A DNA stretch of 64,000 nt from CALCNS01 sp937897315 (lineage in GTDB: Bacteria; Bacillota; JAAYKD01), in assembly GCA_036744005.1 (NCBI GenBank), contig DAINOJ010000010.1, forward strand, positions 10,635 through 74,634, written 5' to 3'. Positions 43,868 through 53,025 of this stretch are shown here, piece by piece. Under the pieces are notes generated by a model. That model saw nothing but the letters and a program-made list of their open reading frames with translations, ran no database searches and was not told where the DNA came from. A program made the position numbers and the translations under genes. Numbering within the stretch: the first letter of the stretch is position 1; each line of letters starts with the position of its first letter.

Positions 43868-44811
43868 GCGTTCTCTCTCCTTTGCTGGAACCATTTAGGT
43901 TTTTCCCACTGTGTATTTCGACCAATCATCACGATAATGAGTACCAATGAATAGATCAGCATGCGATACTGATTCAGAAATCGTAACATTTCCGGAGCGA
44001 TGGTGAGAAAAAACGCCGAAACTGCAGTAGCAATTGCTGACTCTAACCCACCTAAAACCACCATGACAAGTACCTCAATAGATCGGTTAAATCCAAACAC
44101 CTCAGCAGTTAAAATAGAATAGTGATGACTATATAGAACACCTGCTACTCCAGCCAAGGAAGCGGTGACAACAAAAGCGGTTCGCTTTCTTGAGACAACC
44201 GGGATTCCACAAGCTTCTGCGGCTATGGCGTTATCACGAATCGCTCTCCATTCAAGGCCAATTTTAGAGGAGTAGATCCACATAGTAAGCCAAATTGTAA
44301 AAACAACAATCCAATAAAGAAATGAAAAGCTTGTATCTTTTGGAATACCTTTCAATCCTGCAGCTCCACCAGTAAAAGGAAGATTAATCACCAAACTTCT
44401 GACAATCTCGCCAAAAGCAAGAGTTACAATGGCTAAATAGTCTCCTTTTAATCGAAAAACCGGCACGGATAATAACAAAGCAAGAAGTGCCGCCACTAAA
44501 GCTCCAACGCATAGGGCTAAAGGGAACCGAATCCAAACAGGTATTACCTGTACCATTGCTTTTGAAAACAACCCACCTGCATACGCTCCAATGGACATAA
44601 ACCCAGCATGTCCTAAGGAAAGTTCCCCCAACATGCCTACCAACAGAAACAAGGATAAGGCTAAGATCATATTCAACCCTACAGGAACAGAGAGGGATTG
44701 AATGTGACGAGATACCAAACCACTTTGAATCAAACTGTGCATCAGAACGAACAAAAGGAGAGTGAACAATCCACCTAGAAAAAATTTCTTTTTTCTCCAT
44801 AAGTGATTCAT
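43864..44811 (-). CDS. livM: Branched-chain amino acid ABC transporter permease LivM
   Basis: This 315-residue permease has about nine hydrophobic segments. It contains the LivM signatures LGELSLGHAGFMSIGAYAG and the cytoplasmic coupling region WRAIRDNAIAAEACGI. AGGAGG precedes two tandem ATG codons (44814, 44811); the second has better spacing. It forms the channel with LivH. Confidence 0.94.
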   Translation of the reverse strand: MNHLWRKKKFFLGGLFTLLLFVLMHSLIQSGLVSRHIQSLSVPVGLNMILALSLFLLVGMLGELSLGHAGFMSIGAYAGGLFSKAMVQVIPVWIRFPLALCVGALVAALLALLLSVPVFRLKGDYLAIVTLAFGEIVRSLVINLPFTGGAAGLKGIPKDTSFSFLYWIVVFTIWLTMWIYSSKIGLEWRAIRDNAIAAEACGIPVVSRKRTAFVVTASLAGVAGVLYSHHYSILTAEVFGFNRSIEVLVMVVLGGLESAIATAVSAFFLTIAPEMLRFLNQYRMLIYSLVLIIVMIGRNTQWEKPKWFQQRRENA

Positions 44812-44821
44812 CATGATCCTC

Positions 44822-45697
44822 CTATACCTTGTCTCGTATTTCTTTGCCCAATAATCCTGTTGGCTTGATCAGCAAAACAACTATCAGCAAGCCAAAAACA
44901 ATGGCATCCGATAATTCAGAAGAAATAAATGTTTTTACCATGCTTTCTGCAAGGCCCAAGAGGAATCCGCCTAATATAGCACCCGGTATGGACCCAATCC
45001 CGCCAAATACAGCAGCTGTAAAGGCTTTTATACCTGGCATAGACCCTGAATAGGGTCCAACGAACCCGTACGCTACCCCATAGAAGAAACCAGCAACGGC
45101 AGCCAAAGCTGCTCCTATCGCAAAGGTGATGGATATGATTCGATCCATAGGAACTCCCATCAGCATTGCCGCTTCTCTATCTTGTGCTACGGCTCGCATC
45201 GCCAACCCGATTTTCGTTCGATACACAAACCACAAGACAAAAAACATCAGGATGAAAGTCACTACAATCGTGATCACACGATCCATTTTAAATTCTACAG
45301 AACCAAGTATGACGCTTGGCCAACGAAACACCTTTGGAAAGCTTCTTAGGGAAGAACCGAAAAGTATCTGAGCAAGATTCTGCATTAAATAACTAACACC
45401 AATCGCCGTAATCAGAACAGATAAGGAGGAGCTATTTCGTAAAGGCTTGTAGGCAATCTTCTCAGTCAATACACCAAGAGCTACACAAAAGATTACACTG
45501 ATGAATATGGACAACGCTGGATGAACATGGAATTGCTGAACAAGAACAACAACGGATAGTGCTCCTGCCATAATCACATCTCCATGTGCAAAATTCAGCA
45601 TTTTGGCAATTCCATACACCATGGTGTAGCCCAAAGCAATGAGAGCATAGATTGAACCTAAATTAATACCATTAATCATGGCGATAACAAATGCCAA
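44822..45697 (-). CDS. livH: Branched-chain amino acid ABC transporter permease LivH
   Basis: This 291-residue permease has about eight hydrophobic segments, with INGINLGSIYALIALGYTMVYG at the N-terminus and the coupling helix RAVAQDREAAMLMGV. The start is TTG 45697, because GGAGGTGG lies eight bases upstream; the longer reading from 45763 overlaps livK and has no site. It lies 31 bases after livK. Confidence 0.93.
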   Translation of the reverse strand: MAFVIAMINGINLGSIYALIALGYTMVYGIAKMLNFAHGDVIMAGALSVVVLVQQFHVHPALSIFISVIFCVALGVLTEKIAYKPLRNSSSLSVLITAIGVSYLMQNLAQILFGSSLRSFPKVFRWPSVILGSVEFKMDRVITIVVTFILMFFVLWFVYRTKIGLAMRAVAQDREAAMLMGVPMDRIISITFAIGAALAAVAGFFYGVAYGFVGPYSGSMPGIKAFTAAVFGGIGSIPGAILGGFLLGLAESMVKTFISSELSDAIVFGLLIVVLLIKPTGLLGKEIRDKV

Positions 45698-45728
45698 GGA
45701 AGCCACCTCCTCTCCTCTGATACGTTTA

Positions 45729-46901
45729 CTATTTCTTGTAAGCCACGTATTTGCCGTTTTCAATGACTACAGCCGTTGCACTTTTTGCCGGTTCTCCCTC
45801 TTTGCTCCAAGTCATCGTGCCTGTCACGCCTTCTACTGTAATCTCTGTCATCGCTGCAACAAGCTTCGTATTGAAATCTTTCTCATCCGTCGACTGGACT
45901 CCAGATGCTTTCACAGCTGCTGCAATGGTATATACTGCATCATAAGCGTCTGCAGCAAATTGGTCTGGGGTGCTCTGATATGCTGTTTGATAAAGCTTCA
46001 CAAAATGAACAGTCTTTTCATCGGTTGAGTCTGCAGCAAATGGTGTAAGTAGCATGACTCCTTCGGCAAGATCCGCATATTCTGCTCCTAATTGTGTAAT
46101 CACTCCATCCATACCATCCACACCAAAGAAAGTGACATCTAAAGTACTTCCCTGTTTCAGAATCATTGCAGCTTCTTGATAGTAAATCGGTAAAAACACC
46201 AGTTCAGCTCCAGAATTGGCTATGGCTTGAATCTGAACCGCAAAATCTGTATTACTTTGTGAAGTAAAAGCTTGTTCCGACACGACTTCCAACCCGCGTT
46301 CTGCTGCTTGCTTCACAAAAGAGTCTCTGATGCCGGTGGAGTAATCGCTGGATTTATCGTACAGAACAGCAACCTTCTTAGCAACTCCATTATCAGCAAT
46401 AAAATCTGCTGCGTACGTTCCTTGATCCGGATCGGTAAAACAGACCCTAAAACAATTATCAAAACGAGTGATTTCCTTTTGTGAAGCAGAAGGTGTCACC
46501 ATAAGGAAACCATCTTTTTTAACTTCTTCGGTCATCGCCATTCCAGCGCCGCTTGTCGTTGTTCCCATGGACACATGCATCCCTTTATCTACTAAGCGAG
46601 CATATGCACTCACTGCCAAGGCTGGGTCGGCTGCATCATCTTCAAAAAGCAATTCCAGTTTCATCCCTTGAACGCCACCATTGGCATTGATTTCATCTAC
46701 AGCAACTTGAGCACCCTGTTTCACCGAAGTTCCATAACTAGCAGCAGCCCCCGTCAATGGTCCAGAACCTCCAATTTTCAAGACGACATCTTTCTTCGCC
46801 TCTACATTCGTTGCAGCAGGAGTTGGCTGGTTGCAAGCACTTAGTACCATGGCGACCAAAAGCATCATTGCGAAAAACGCACCCTTTTTGACAAACCTCA
46901 T
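45729..46901 (-). CDS. livK: Branched-chain amino acid binding lipoprotein LivK
   Basis: This ~390-residue extracellular solute-binding protein has a lipoprotein signal (hydrophobic stretch then LSAC lipobox near residue 23) and a Leu/Ile/Val-binding type 1 periplasmic fold (LKIGGSGPLTGAAASYG, QGAQVAVDEINANGGVQG). It captures amino acids for the LivHMGF transporter. The start at 46901 is chosen to give a normal signal peptide; its ribosome-binding site (GAGTGGGTG) is weaker than others here. A terminator lies about 65 bases upstream, preceded by a Leu/Ile/Val-rich ORF, suggesting attenuation control. Confidence 0.93.
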   Translation of the reverse strand: MRFVKKGAFFAMMLLVAMVLSACNQPTPAATNVEAKKDVVLKIGGSGPLTGAAASYGTSVKQGAQVAVDEINANGGVQGMKLELLFEDDAADPALAVSAYARLVDKGMHVSMGTTTSGAGMAMTEEVKKDGFLMVTPSASQKEITRFDNCFRVCFTDPDQGTYAADFIADNGVAKKVAVLYDKSSDYSTGIRDSFVKQAAERGLEVVSEQAFTSQSNTDFAVQIQAIANSGAELVFLPIYYQEAAMILKQGSTLDVTFFGVDGMDGVITQLGAEYADLAEGVMLLTPFAADSTDEKTVHFVKLYQTAYQSTPDQFAADAYDAVYTIAAAVKASGVQSTDEKDFNTKLVAAMTEITVEGVTGTMTWSKEGEPAKSATAVVIENGKYVAYKK

Positions 46902-46968
46902 AATAGACACCCACTCTTTCGTTATTTTATCTTTCACGGTTCCCGGGACCGCAAAATTCAATAAAAAA

Positions 46969-46996
46969 AACGGTACCGCTTTGATGCGGCACCGTT
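46969..46996 (-). terminator. Intrinsic terminator/attenuator ahead of livK
   Basis: AACGGTGCCGC and GCGGTACCGTT on the minus strand form an 11-bp stem with one G-T pair and a six-base loop, followed directly by a T8 run. It lies between the Leu/Ile/Val-rich leader ORF and livK, 20 bases after the leader's stop codon. A smaller hairpin (AACCCT/AGGGT) just before it could compete. Confidence 0.85.
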
Positions 46997-47015
46997 GAAC
47001 ACCCTAGTTAAGGGT

Positions 47016-47255
47016 TTAGTCGGTAAACTGCCTCAAGCGCTTACGAGTAGACTCCGATAAAATAATAATCGATAAAATAATAATGCTAATAAGGCCCTGC
47101 AGATTAAGCAGAGCCGATATAACTAAGACAACAAAAAAAGACACAGCCATAGCTATGTCTTTTGCATGTAACACGGTATTAGCGCAGAAGAAAGAAGCGT
47201 GCATGGTTTGCACGTTGTGACGATATGCCGTTGTTTTTTTGACGTTATCGTTCAT
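47016..47255 (-). CDS. Leu/Ile/Val-rich leader peptide upstream of livKHMGF (candidate attenuator)
   Basis: This 79-codon ORF has a strong AGGAGG site eight bases before ATG and a good promoter (47286-47314). No protein family is recognised. Residues ~37-63 are very rich in Leu, Ile and Val and contain a perfect 15-base tandem repeat encoding IIILS twice (47055-47084). The ORF stops 20 bases before a terminator with a T8 run that precedes livK. This is the layout of branched-chain amino acid leader peptides: ribosome stalling at Ile or Leu codons would change RNA folding and permit read-through into the transporter operon. A terminator-like hairpin (AAAGACA.AGC/GCT.TGTCTTT) also lies inside the ORF at about 47133-47163. 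A small membrane protein is the alternative. Confidence 0.6.
   Translation of the reverse strand: MNDNVKKTTAYRHNVQTMHASFFCANTVLHAKDIAMAVSFFVVLVISALLNLQGLISIIILSIIILSESTRKRLRQFTD
47055..47084. repeat. 15-base tandem repeat in the liv leader ORF
   Basis: CGATAAAATAATAAT occurs twice head to tail without a mismatch. On the coding (minus) strand it specifies two runs of three ATT Ile codons followed by TTA Leu and TCG Ser. Confidence 0.9.
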
Positions 47256-47285
47256 GATGCTTCCTCCTGTCAGGTATTGTTGCTA

Positions 47286-47314
47286 AGTCTACAACAGAAT
47301 CTAGAGCACGTCAA
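47286..47314 (-). promoter_or_regulatory. Promoter of the liv leader transcript
   Basis: TTGACG (47309-47314), a 17-base spacer and TAGACT (47286-47291) on the minus strand place the transcript start about 25 bases before the leader ATG. Confidence 0.7.
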
Positions 47315-47594
47315 CGCCAATTTTTTAAAGAATGTCAAAGGAAAGTGTCATACAGATGGTTTATGCCTTTCAATTCTGCTGACAAAAAAAGAATAAACGA
47401 ATATTCCGTTCTTGTAGAAATAGAATATTCGTTTTCTATGCTAGGCTTGCCCGCACCAAAAAGAGCACACACCCTACGGGTGTGTGCTCTTTTTGTGTGA
47501 GCAACACCAAATTAATACAATGCAAAGATTTATCTGGCGTTTGTGCATTTCTCTCCTCAGGAGGGCTTACAGGTTTTATAGTTCAGTTACAACC
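47315..47594. other. Gene-free junction between the core genome and the defence island
   Basis: Apart from the leader promoter and the strong terminator described separately, this stretch holds a 12-bp inverted repeat (AAACGAATATTC, 47395-47406, with its complement at 47423-47434) around a 16-base spacer. I saw no tRNA, integrase or direct repeat that would mark an integration site. Confidence 0.5.
47458..47494. terminator. Strong bidirectional terminator at the end of the helicase gene
   Basis: AAAAAGAGCACACACCC and its complement form a perfect 17-bp stem with a TAC loop, with A5 and T5 ends. It lies about 100 bases after the helicase stop and marks the left edge of the defence island. Confidence 0.85.
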
Positions 47595-50465
47595 TTAACT
47601 TCCTATTATTTTAAGTTCTTTTGCTCGTCCGGTATGCCTAATATAGAATGCAGCAGCAGACAAAATCTTCCCAAAAGGCTCGTTCATTGGTGAAGCTTTA
47701 CTTATTGCAGGCTGGACTATGTATATGGTAGCCTCCATCGCTTTCTGACTTTGCAGTAATGTTTTTAGCGTTTTATTATCTCCACGTATAAATTTATCTG
47801 AACTTCCACCTTTTATACGTGCTTGTATCTTAGTAAGTAAAGCAGTCTTCGACTTAATCCATACGGTGCTTTTTATTGCTTGTTGGGCTACTTCATAGAC
47901 ATCATCGATGGAAGAGTTATATTTTGCTCCCTTCATTGCTTTGCAGTGATACAGTTCAACTCTGATAAACGACTCGTCTGATTTGAAAGTAAGATAATCG
48001 GCGATTTCTCCAGTCCCATGGTCATAGATAATATGGGAGTACTGTCCGTCTTGCAGAAGGTGCTCTTTTAGGGCAGTTTGGATTGTTACTTTCCCTTCAG
48101 GTGCATCTTTAGCTTCTTTTGTAATATCAGTGTTTGATCCAATCCAATCAAATGTGATAATCCGGCTCTGATTAAAGTTTTCAAAGTTCGCATTTCCTTT
48201 AAGTACTTCATGTCCGTAATACACAGTACCGTCTGCTGTTTTGAATAAGAGAGGATTTTCTGTAAAATACTTTGACAATGTTGTTGCATGTGCACCGTCT
48301 TTACATACAATTAGATCTGTAGAAGAAGAGTATTCTCCCAGAGTATTGCATGTAAGTTGCTCTGTTACGTCACCAAATACAAAGTCAAAGACTACACCAT
48401 CCCCATCAGGAGTAGTGCCAACGACCTTAAGACTTGCATCAGTCAATAAGCCGAACCGTTCGCTTGTTCCATTAACGCGTAAAGACGGTGGCGACAAAAA
48501 TGTATTTTCCTGAAAGAAACAGAATAAGATATTATCACTATATTTGCTTATACCTGTAGGGATAGGCAAGCGGTCATAATTTGTATTAGTTTTTACTTCC
48601 AGTCCTCTGTTGACAATTTTTTCCCCAAATGAATCACACCACGAAATATACTCAGGTAAAGATAGATATGAACTGCTCCAAAACTTTGAGCCACTACTAT
48701 ATCCAATAGTCGCATCTGCACCATCTTGAGTCACTTTGCAAAAAGCATGCCCCGCAGATAGCATCATACCAGTGTTTTCATCAATAGAGGCTGCCGTATT
48801 CGAACCAGCATAGATCCGATACGATTCCCCAGTTTCTGCATATCTGTTTTGCATTCCGGTATTAAAAAACTCATAATTGGAGAATCCAGCAAGAACCCTA
48901 TTCATTTCATCACGCGGTATTTTGTTATGTGATTCACAAAAGCTTCCTGCTATTAATTTATAAACCAACTCTGTTTTTTGTTGTGAATAGATAAATAAAA
49001 GCCCTGTTTCAACTTGATAATGAACAATATAAAGATTTACCTCAGTATTAAGAGGTTGGTTGCTTTCAAGCCAAAGCGGAGTGTCATTAATTGTTGCGAT
49101 ACCAACTATGGTATTAGTATCACTGCTCCTGTATATGTTTTCGCCGACTGATAATTCTTCCGGGAAAACACCTGCAATATTAAATCCAGTTACACGATAC
49201 ACACGTGCATGACAATTGGGACGGATGTTATGCAGTGATATTGTATCCTGCCCATTCTCCGGTCTAGAAAACTGTTTTATTGCCTTGCTGTTTTCCAAAT
49301 CGCTATTGATTTTTTCTTCTGACATTTCAATAATCATATCCTGCCAGACTACATCGCTTGTGTATAGTTTACGGTTTTCAATGCGTAGTGCCTCATCATT
49401 CATTGCAATAAATTTTGCCGTTCCGATATTATCAGCATTCGTCCGAGCAAAACGTCCGATAAATTGAAGGGTGCTTGCAAGCGATTTTTGTGGTTCGTGT
49501 ACGGCTGCTATTTTTAAATTTGGAAAATCGAATCCTTCTCCAAGCATATCAACGCAAATAATACCATCGAGTTCTTTGTTCCTTAATGCTTTTATTGTAC
49601 GCTGTATCGTACTGAAGGCCATAGAGCTGTCAATCCGTTTTAAACGAAGTCTTGTATTTTCTTTATATAGTTCTTCCAGCCCCTTGGCTTTGTCTTTGGT
49701 ATCCGTACGAACCATTAAATAATGCTCATATCCGTCAGATCTGTCATTTAGCAATACTCGTTCAGCTTCAATTGCTATTAATTTGTCCTTATCCGCTGCT
49801 TCATCAATTGGAAGAAAACTAATAGAACCAAATATTCCATCACGGTACGCTTTAGACAACGGATAATTATATATGTGCGAACCCTGGATTTCCTTTTTAT
49901 CTAACCTAAACGGAGTAGCTGTCACCAATAGCGAAGCAGCATGCTTCATATTGTTAATGATTTTTTGCCAAGTTGGAGCAGGAACATGGTGAGCTTCATC
50001 TATTATTACATAATCGAAAAGAGCATTGATATCACTCTCTGATATTGATGCTGCAACTTGATGTGAAGCTACAATAACATCAGCAGAAGAAATATCATTA
50101 ACTTGTTCGTCACAATACAAATGCTCAGCTTCATATACCTTGGGAGGCATAACACCTTCACAAAAAACTCCTATTTTCTTTAGTGTTTTCAATTGTTTAT
50201 AATCGTCAACAATCTGCCCACGAACCAATGCGCTAGGTGTCACAATAAGTATTTTTGACTTTTGGAGTATATATGGAGCCAACATTAGTACTGTAGTTTT
50301 ACCAGACCCAGTCGGCATTACTATCACGGCAACATCCAATGGTTCTAATGTCGAATGTGAAGCAATTGCATGAATGGCACCTATTTGAGCGTTTCTTAGC
50401 CCGACAGAATGATCAGAAGCAATCGGATAATGTATTGCCGTATATAAATCAGAAAAGTAGCTCAT
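47595..50465 (-). CDS. Large SF2 DEAH-box helicase with possible C-terminal nuclease domain
   Basis: This 956-residue protein has an N-terminal SF2 helicase core: Walker A MPTGSGKTT near residue 52, DEAH box IIDEAHH near 153, motif III VTATPFR near 180, and a helicase C domain with LGEGFDFPNLK and QFIGRFARTN near 310-345. Residues ~400-780 match nothing I recognise. Near the C-terminus, GEIADYL and LYHCKAM resemble the D...xK spacing of a PD-(D/E)xK-type nuclease, but with His in place of the acidic residue. Neighbouring restriction-like genes suggest phage defence. GGAGG precedes the ATG. It is separated from the next upstream gene by a hairpin. Confidence 0.75.
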   Translation of the reverse strand: MSYFSDLYTAIHYPIASDHSVGLRNAQIGAIHAIASHSTLEPLDVAVIVMPTGSGKTTVLMLAPYILQKSKILIVTPSALVRGQIVDDYKQLKTLKKIGVFCEGVMPPKVYEAEHLYCDEQVNDISSADVIVASHQVAASISESDINALFDYVIIDEAHHVPAPTWQKIINNMKHAASLLVTATPFRLDKKEIQGSHIYNYPLSKAYRDGIFGSISFLPIDEAADKDKLIAIEAERVLLNDRSDGYEHYLMVRTDTKDKAKGLEELYKENTRLRLKRIDSSMAFSTIQRTIKALRNKELDGIICVDMLGEGFDFPNLKIAAVHEPQKSLASTLQFIGRFARTNADNIGTAKFIAMNDEALRIENRKLYTSDVVWQDMIIEMSEEKINSDLENSKAIKQFSRPENGQDTISLHNIRPNCHARVYRVTGFNIAGVFPEELSVGENIYRSSDTNTIVGIATINDTPLWLESNQPLNTEVNLYIVHYQVETGLLFIYSQQKTELVYKLIAGSFCESHNKIPRDEMNRVLAGFSNYEFFNTGMQNRYAETGESYRIYAGSNTAASIDENTGMMLSAGHAFCKVTQDGADATIGYSSGSKFWSSSYLSLPEYISWCDSFGEKIVNRGLEVKTNTNYDRLPIPTGISKYSDNILFCFFQENTFLSPPSLRVNGTSERFGLLTDASLKVVGTTPDGDGVVFDFVFGDVTEQLTCNTLGEYSSSTDLIVCKDGAHATTLSKYFTENPLLFKTADGTVYYGHEVLKGNANFENFNQSRIITFDWIGSNTDITKEAKDAPEGKVTIQTALKEHLLQDGQYSHIIYDHGTGEIADYLTFKSDESFIRVELYHCKAMKGAKYNSSIDDVYEVAQQAIKSTVWIKSKTALLTKIQARIKGGSSDKFIRGDNKTLKTLLQSQKAMEATIYIVQPAISKASPMNEPFGKILSAAAFYIRHTGRAKELKIIGS

Positions 50466-50603
50466 GCAATCGCCTCCATTAAAAAGAATATTACATATCA
50501 GGAACTTCTTTGTTGTTTCCCAAGTATCCAGATATGATATAATAATCTATGCGGTAAACAACATTAAGCCGATCCACAGACAATCTTCAAGCGGGTAGGA
50601 ACG

Positions 50604-50627
50604 CTCCGTAGGTTGATGCCTACGGAG
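50604..50627. terminator. Hairpin at the end of the DUF4926-like gene
   Basis: CTCCGTAGG and CCTACGGAG pair around a six-base loop. The stop codon of the DUF4926-like gene (50620-50622) lies inside one arm. There is no T-run on the minus strand, so termination strength is uncertain. Confidence 0.5.
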
Positions 50628-50997
50628 TATTCCTTTCTTTTTTTAAATCTTCCAGCACGTGGTTTACAACAAAGCGTTTCGTCTTTTCTTCAATTGTTTC
50701 TTTTGCATCCGGGCTGGACACGGACTCGACTATATAGAGAGTGCCGTCGATCTCCCTATAAGAAATGTGCTTATGCCGATAATGCAGAGTTGGCCACAGT
50801 TGTTCGTGTTTGAATATGAAGTTCGGTGATGATTCAGCACAAGGAAATGATACTTTGTATTCTTTTCCCTTTTCAACTACATCAGCTACAGTTCCGCTTA
50901 TACCGGCTTTTAGGCCAATCTCCTTAATATCCTCACGGAGAACTACCGGTTCATTTATCTCAATTTCGTATTCATTGTGATCACAATACTTTTTCAT
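50620..50997 (-). CDS. DUF4926-like small protein
   Basis: This 125-residue protein's N-terminal half (NEPVVLREDIKEIGLKAGISGTVADVV...YKVSF) resembles DUF4926, a small SH3-like fold found near toxin-antitoxin and defence genes. The C-terminal half is charged and has no match. The start is chosen at 50997 behind GGAGGAG; the reading from 51039 has no site. It lies between the helicase and DUF262 genes on the same strand. A role as a regulator or antitoxin-like partner is a guess from context. Confidence 0.5.
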   Translation of the reverse strand: MKKYCDHNEYEIEINEPVVLREDIKEIGLKAGISGTVADVVEKGKEYKVSFPCAESSPNFIFKHEQLWPTLHYRHKHISYREIDGTLYIVESVSSPDAKETIEEKTKRFVVNHVLEDLKKERNTP

Positions 50998-51102
50998 AGG
51001 TTTTACTCCTCCGGAGTTCTCCTCTCTGACGTTATACATAATTCATTATCACTTAAGCCTGCATCGTCAACATCTGCATTAGGCAGTGATAGCGATCTTT
51101 TG

Positions 51103-53025
51103 TTACTCCAATGGTCGAATACAATCGACAACACCGCACGCTTCTGCTAATATGTTCAGCATTTTTATCCCGTGGTTAAGATATGTCGTTTTCTTCCACG
51201 TAAGATTTGGATTTCTGCCACTCTGAATATCTTTTTGAACAAGCTCTGACATAATTCGCAACTTAATGCTTCCCTTTGAAATCATATTTTCAAAGGTGCT
51301 TTGCTTTGACTCCGGAGACATATTAGAAAATTTAGAGTTTACTGTACGTTGTATAATACAAAGATTTCCAAAATGGTTTACACCTTCATTCTGACCCCAG
51401 ACTTCAAATGTATCACCTGATGGATGCTGCGGGTACCAGTGCTCAACAGAATTACGAAATTCAAAGATAAAATCAGAATATCTATACCGCGTTTTATCCC
51501 TTGAACGATCAAACTCCATCTTCCAAAGTAGATAATCAAGGTAATTGAAAACAATATGAGGGGTATTAGCCCCAAGGTCGAAGTTGCAGTCCGTGAAATA
51601 ATTCTCGACAACTTCGCCTTTTATAAACTTTTCAATATGCTGCTCAAAACCTGTTAATGTATCAAGCGTTCTGTTCTTGTATAACCACGTCAACAATGAT
51701 GTAATCCAATGCATTACCTTGGGAGAAGTATAGGAAACCCTCAAGCAGGATTGCAGCATAAAAATCCGCTTATGTCGGGGCTCGTATGTAGTTGACCATT
51801 CACCCGGTAGTCCAAAATATGTATTAACATAATAAGGCTTTTTCTTTGACTGTTGTCCGGATGATTTTAATGACTTCAGACTCCATTCCCCGTCAGAGTC
51901 ATCATTAACAAATTCACGCTTGATAATGTATTTGTCAAACAAATACCTGCACTTCAGAAGACACCCTGCAAAGCCCATTGCAAACTTGGACTTATCAAGG
52001 TTCTTGCCAGCGATAGTTCCATGAATAAGTACATAATTAAATGCTTCTGTCAGCTTCTTATCATCAAGCAACTCAAAAAGCGTTACGTCAATTTTTTCTG
52101 CGTCTACGTATACCCTGAGTACATGGAGTAAGAAATGCGGAAAGCTAATAATACTTTCAAACCGAACGCGATCCTCGGAATCAGCTATTTCCTCGCTTTG
52201 ATTTGGGACAAACCCGGGTTTAATAATATCCAGTATCCTTTTAGCTTCTCTTACCTTTGCAGGAATGCTAAACCTTGAAGTCGGAAATTCAGTCCAATCA
52301 TAACCAAAAACAGTTTTCCTAGTTTCTGTATCAAAGTGCATTTGAACATAACCAGTCATGTCTGAGCAGGCATCCCAAATTTTACTGAACCGCGCTTGAT
52401 TTGCAGGCGATAATCCGCTCATCAGAGTTGCTTTCAGAATATCCTGTTGCTCCAACTGCTCCCCGCGGGTATTCATTATCTCAAAGTAATGGTTCAGGTC
52501 TGTATGTTCCGGAACCTCAATTCTATAAACCCGAACTTGGGTAAGTTTTTCTATGAAATGGTTTCTATAAACATCCGTAAAATGGCCAAATTGGTTCTCA
52601 ATGATTTTCTTCCCGTTCAGCAGGCCTTGATCAATGTCATCGACTGACACTTCTTTTCCACTAACAATCTTCTGTAATGTGTAATCTGATTTTTTCCGGC
52701 ATTCGAATGTAAGGATGCTCTCCATTGGAAGATGAAGATAGTTTAGGAGGAGAAACAGTGCTGTTAATCGCTGCTGTCCGTCTATAACCTCATAGCGGTT
52801 ACCTTCTTTTGCTACTATGATTGATCCCAAATAATACAAGGCTCCATTAGAGTTATCGAAATCGGAAATATCTTCTATAAGCTGAATAATCTCCTTATCT
52901 CCCCAGGCGAATGCTCTCTGATAGAGCGGAATAACATACTTGATGGATTTGTCGCTGAAAATTGTGAGGCCGGTATCTTTGTTATATATCGGTAACTCTG
53001 TAATATGTTCCTGCGCATTAAGCAT
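51103..53025 (-). CDS. DUF262-DUF1524 (GmrSD-like) type IV restriction protein
   Basis: This 640-residue protein combines an N-terminal DUF262 domain (IPLYQRAFAWGDKEI; YEVIDGQQRLTALFLL near residue 75), a ParB/Srx-like NTPase fold, with a C-terminal DUF1524 HNH nuclease domain (SVEHWYPQHP, NHFGNLCIIQRTVNSKFSN near 545-590). This is the GmrS-GmrD layout in one chain; such enzymes cut modified phage DNA and occur in many defence islands. It overlaps the preceding DUF262 gene by eight bases and has AAGGAG upstream. Confidence 0.87.
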   Translation of the reverse strand: MLNAQEHITELPIYNKDTGLTIFSDKSIKYVIPLYQRAFAWGDKEIIQLIEDISDFDNSNGALYYLGSIIVAKEGNRYEVIDGQQRLTALFLLLNYLHLPMESILTFECRKKSDYTLQKIVSGKEVSVDDIDQGLLNGKKIIENQFGHFTDVYRNHFIEKLTQVRVYRIEVPEHTDLNHYFEIMNTRGEQLEQQDILKATLMSGLSPANQARFSKIWDACSDMTGYVQMHFDTETRKTVFGYDWTEFPTSRFSIPAKVREAKRILDIIKPGFVPNQSEEIADSEDRVRFESIISFPHFLLHVLRVYVDAEKIDVTLFELLDDKKLTEAFNYVLIHGTIAGKNLDKSKFAMGFAGCLLKCRYLFDKYIIKREFVNDDSDGEWSLKSLKSSGQQSKKKPYYVNTYFGLPGEWSTTYEPRHKRIFMLQSCLRVSYTSPKVMHWITSLLTWLYKNRTLDTLTGFEQHIEKFIKGEVVENYFTDCNFDLGANTPHIVFNYLDYLLWKMEFDRSRDKTRYRYSDFIFEFRNSVEHWYPQHPSGDTFEVWGQNEGVNHFGNLCIIQRTVNSKFSNMSPESKQSTFENMISKGSIKLRIMSELVQKDIQSGRNPNLTWKKTTYLNHGIKMLNILAEACGVVDCIRPLE

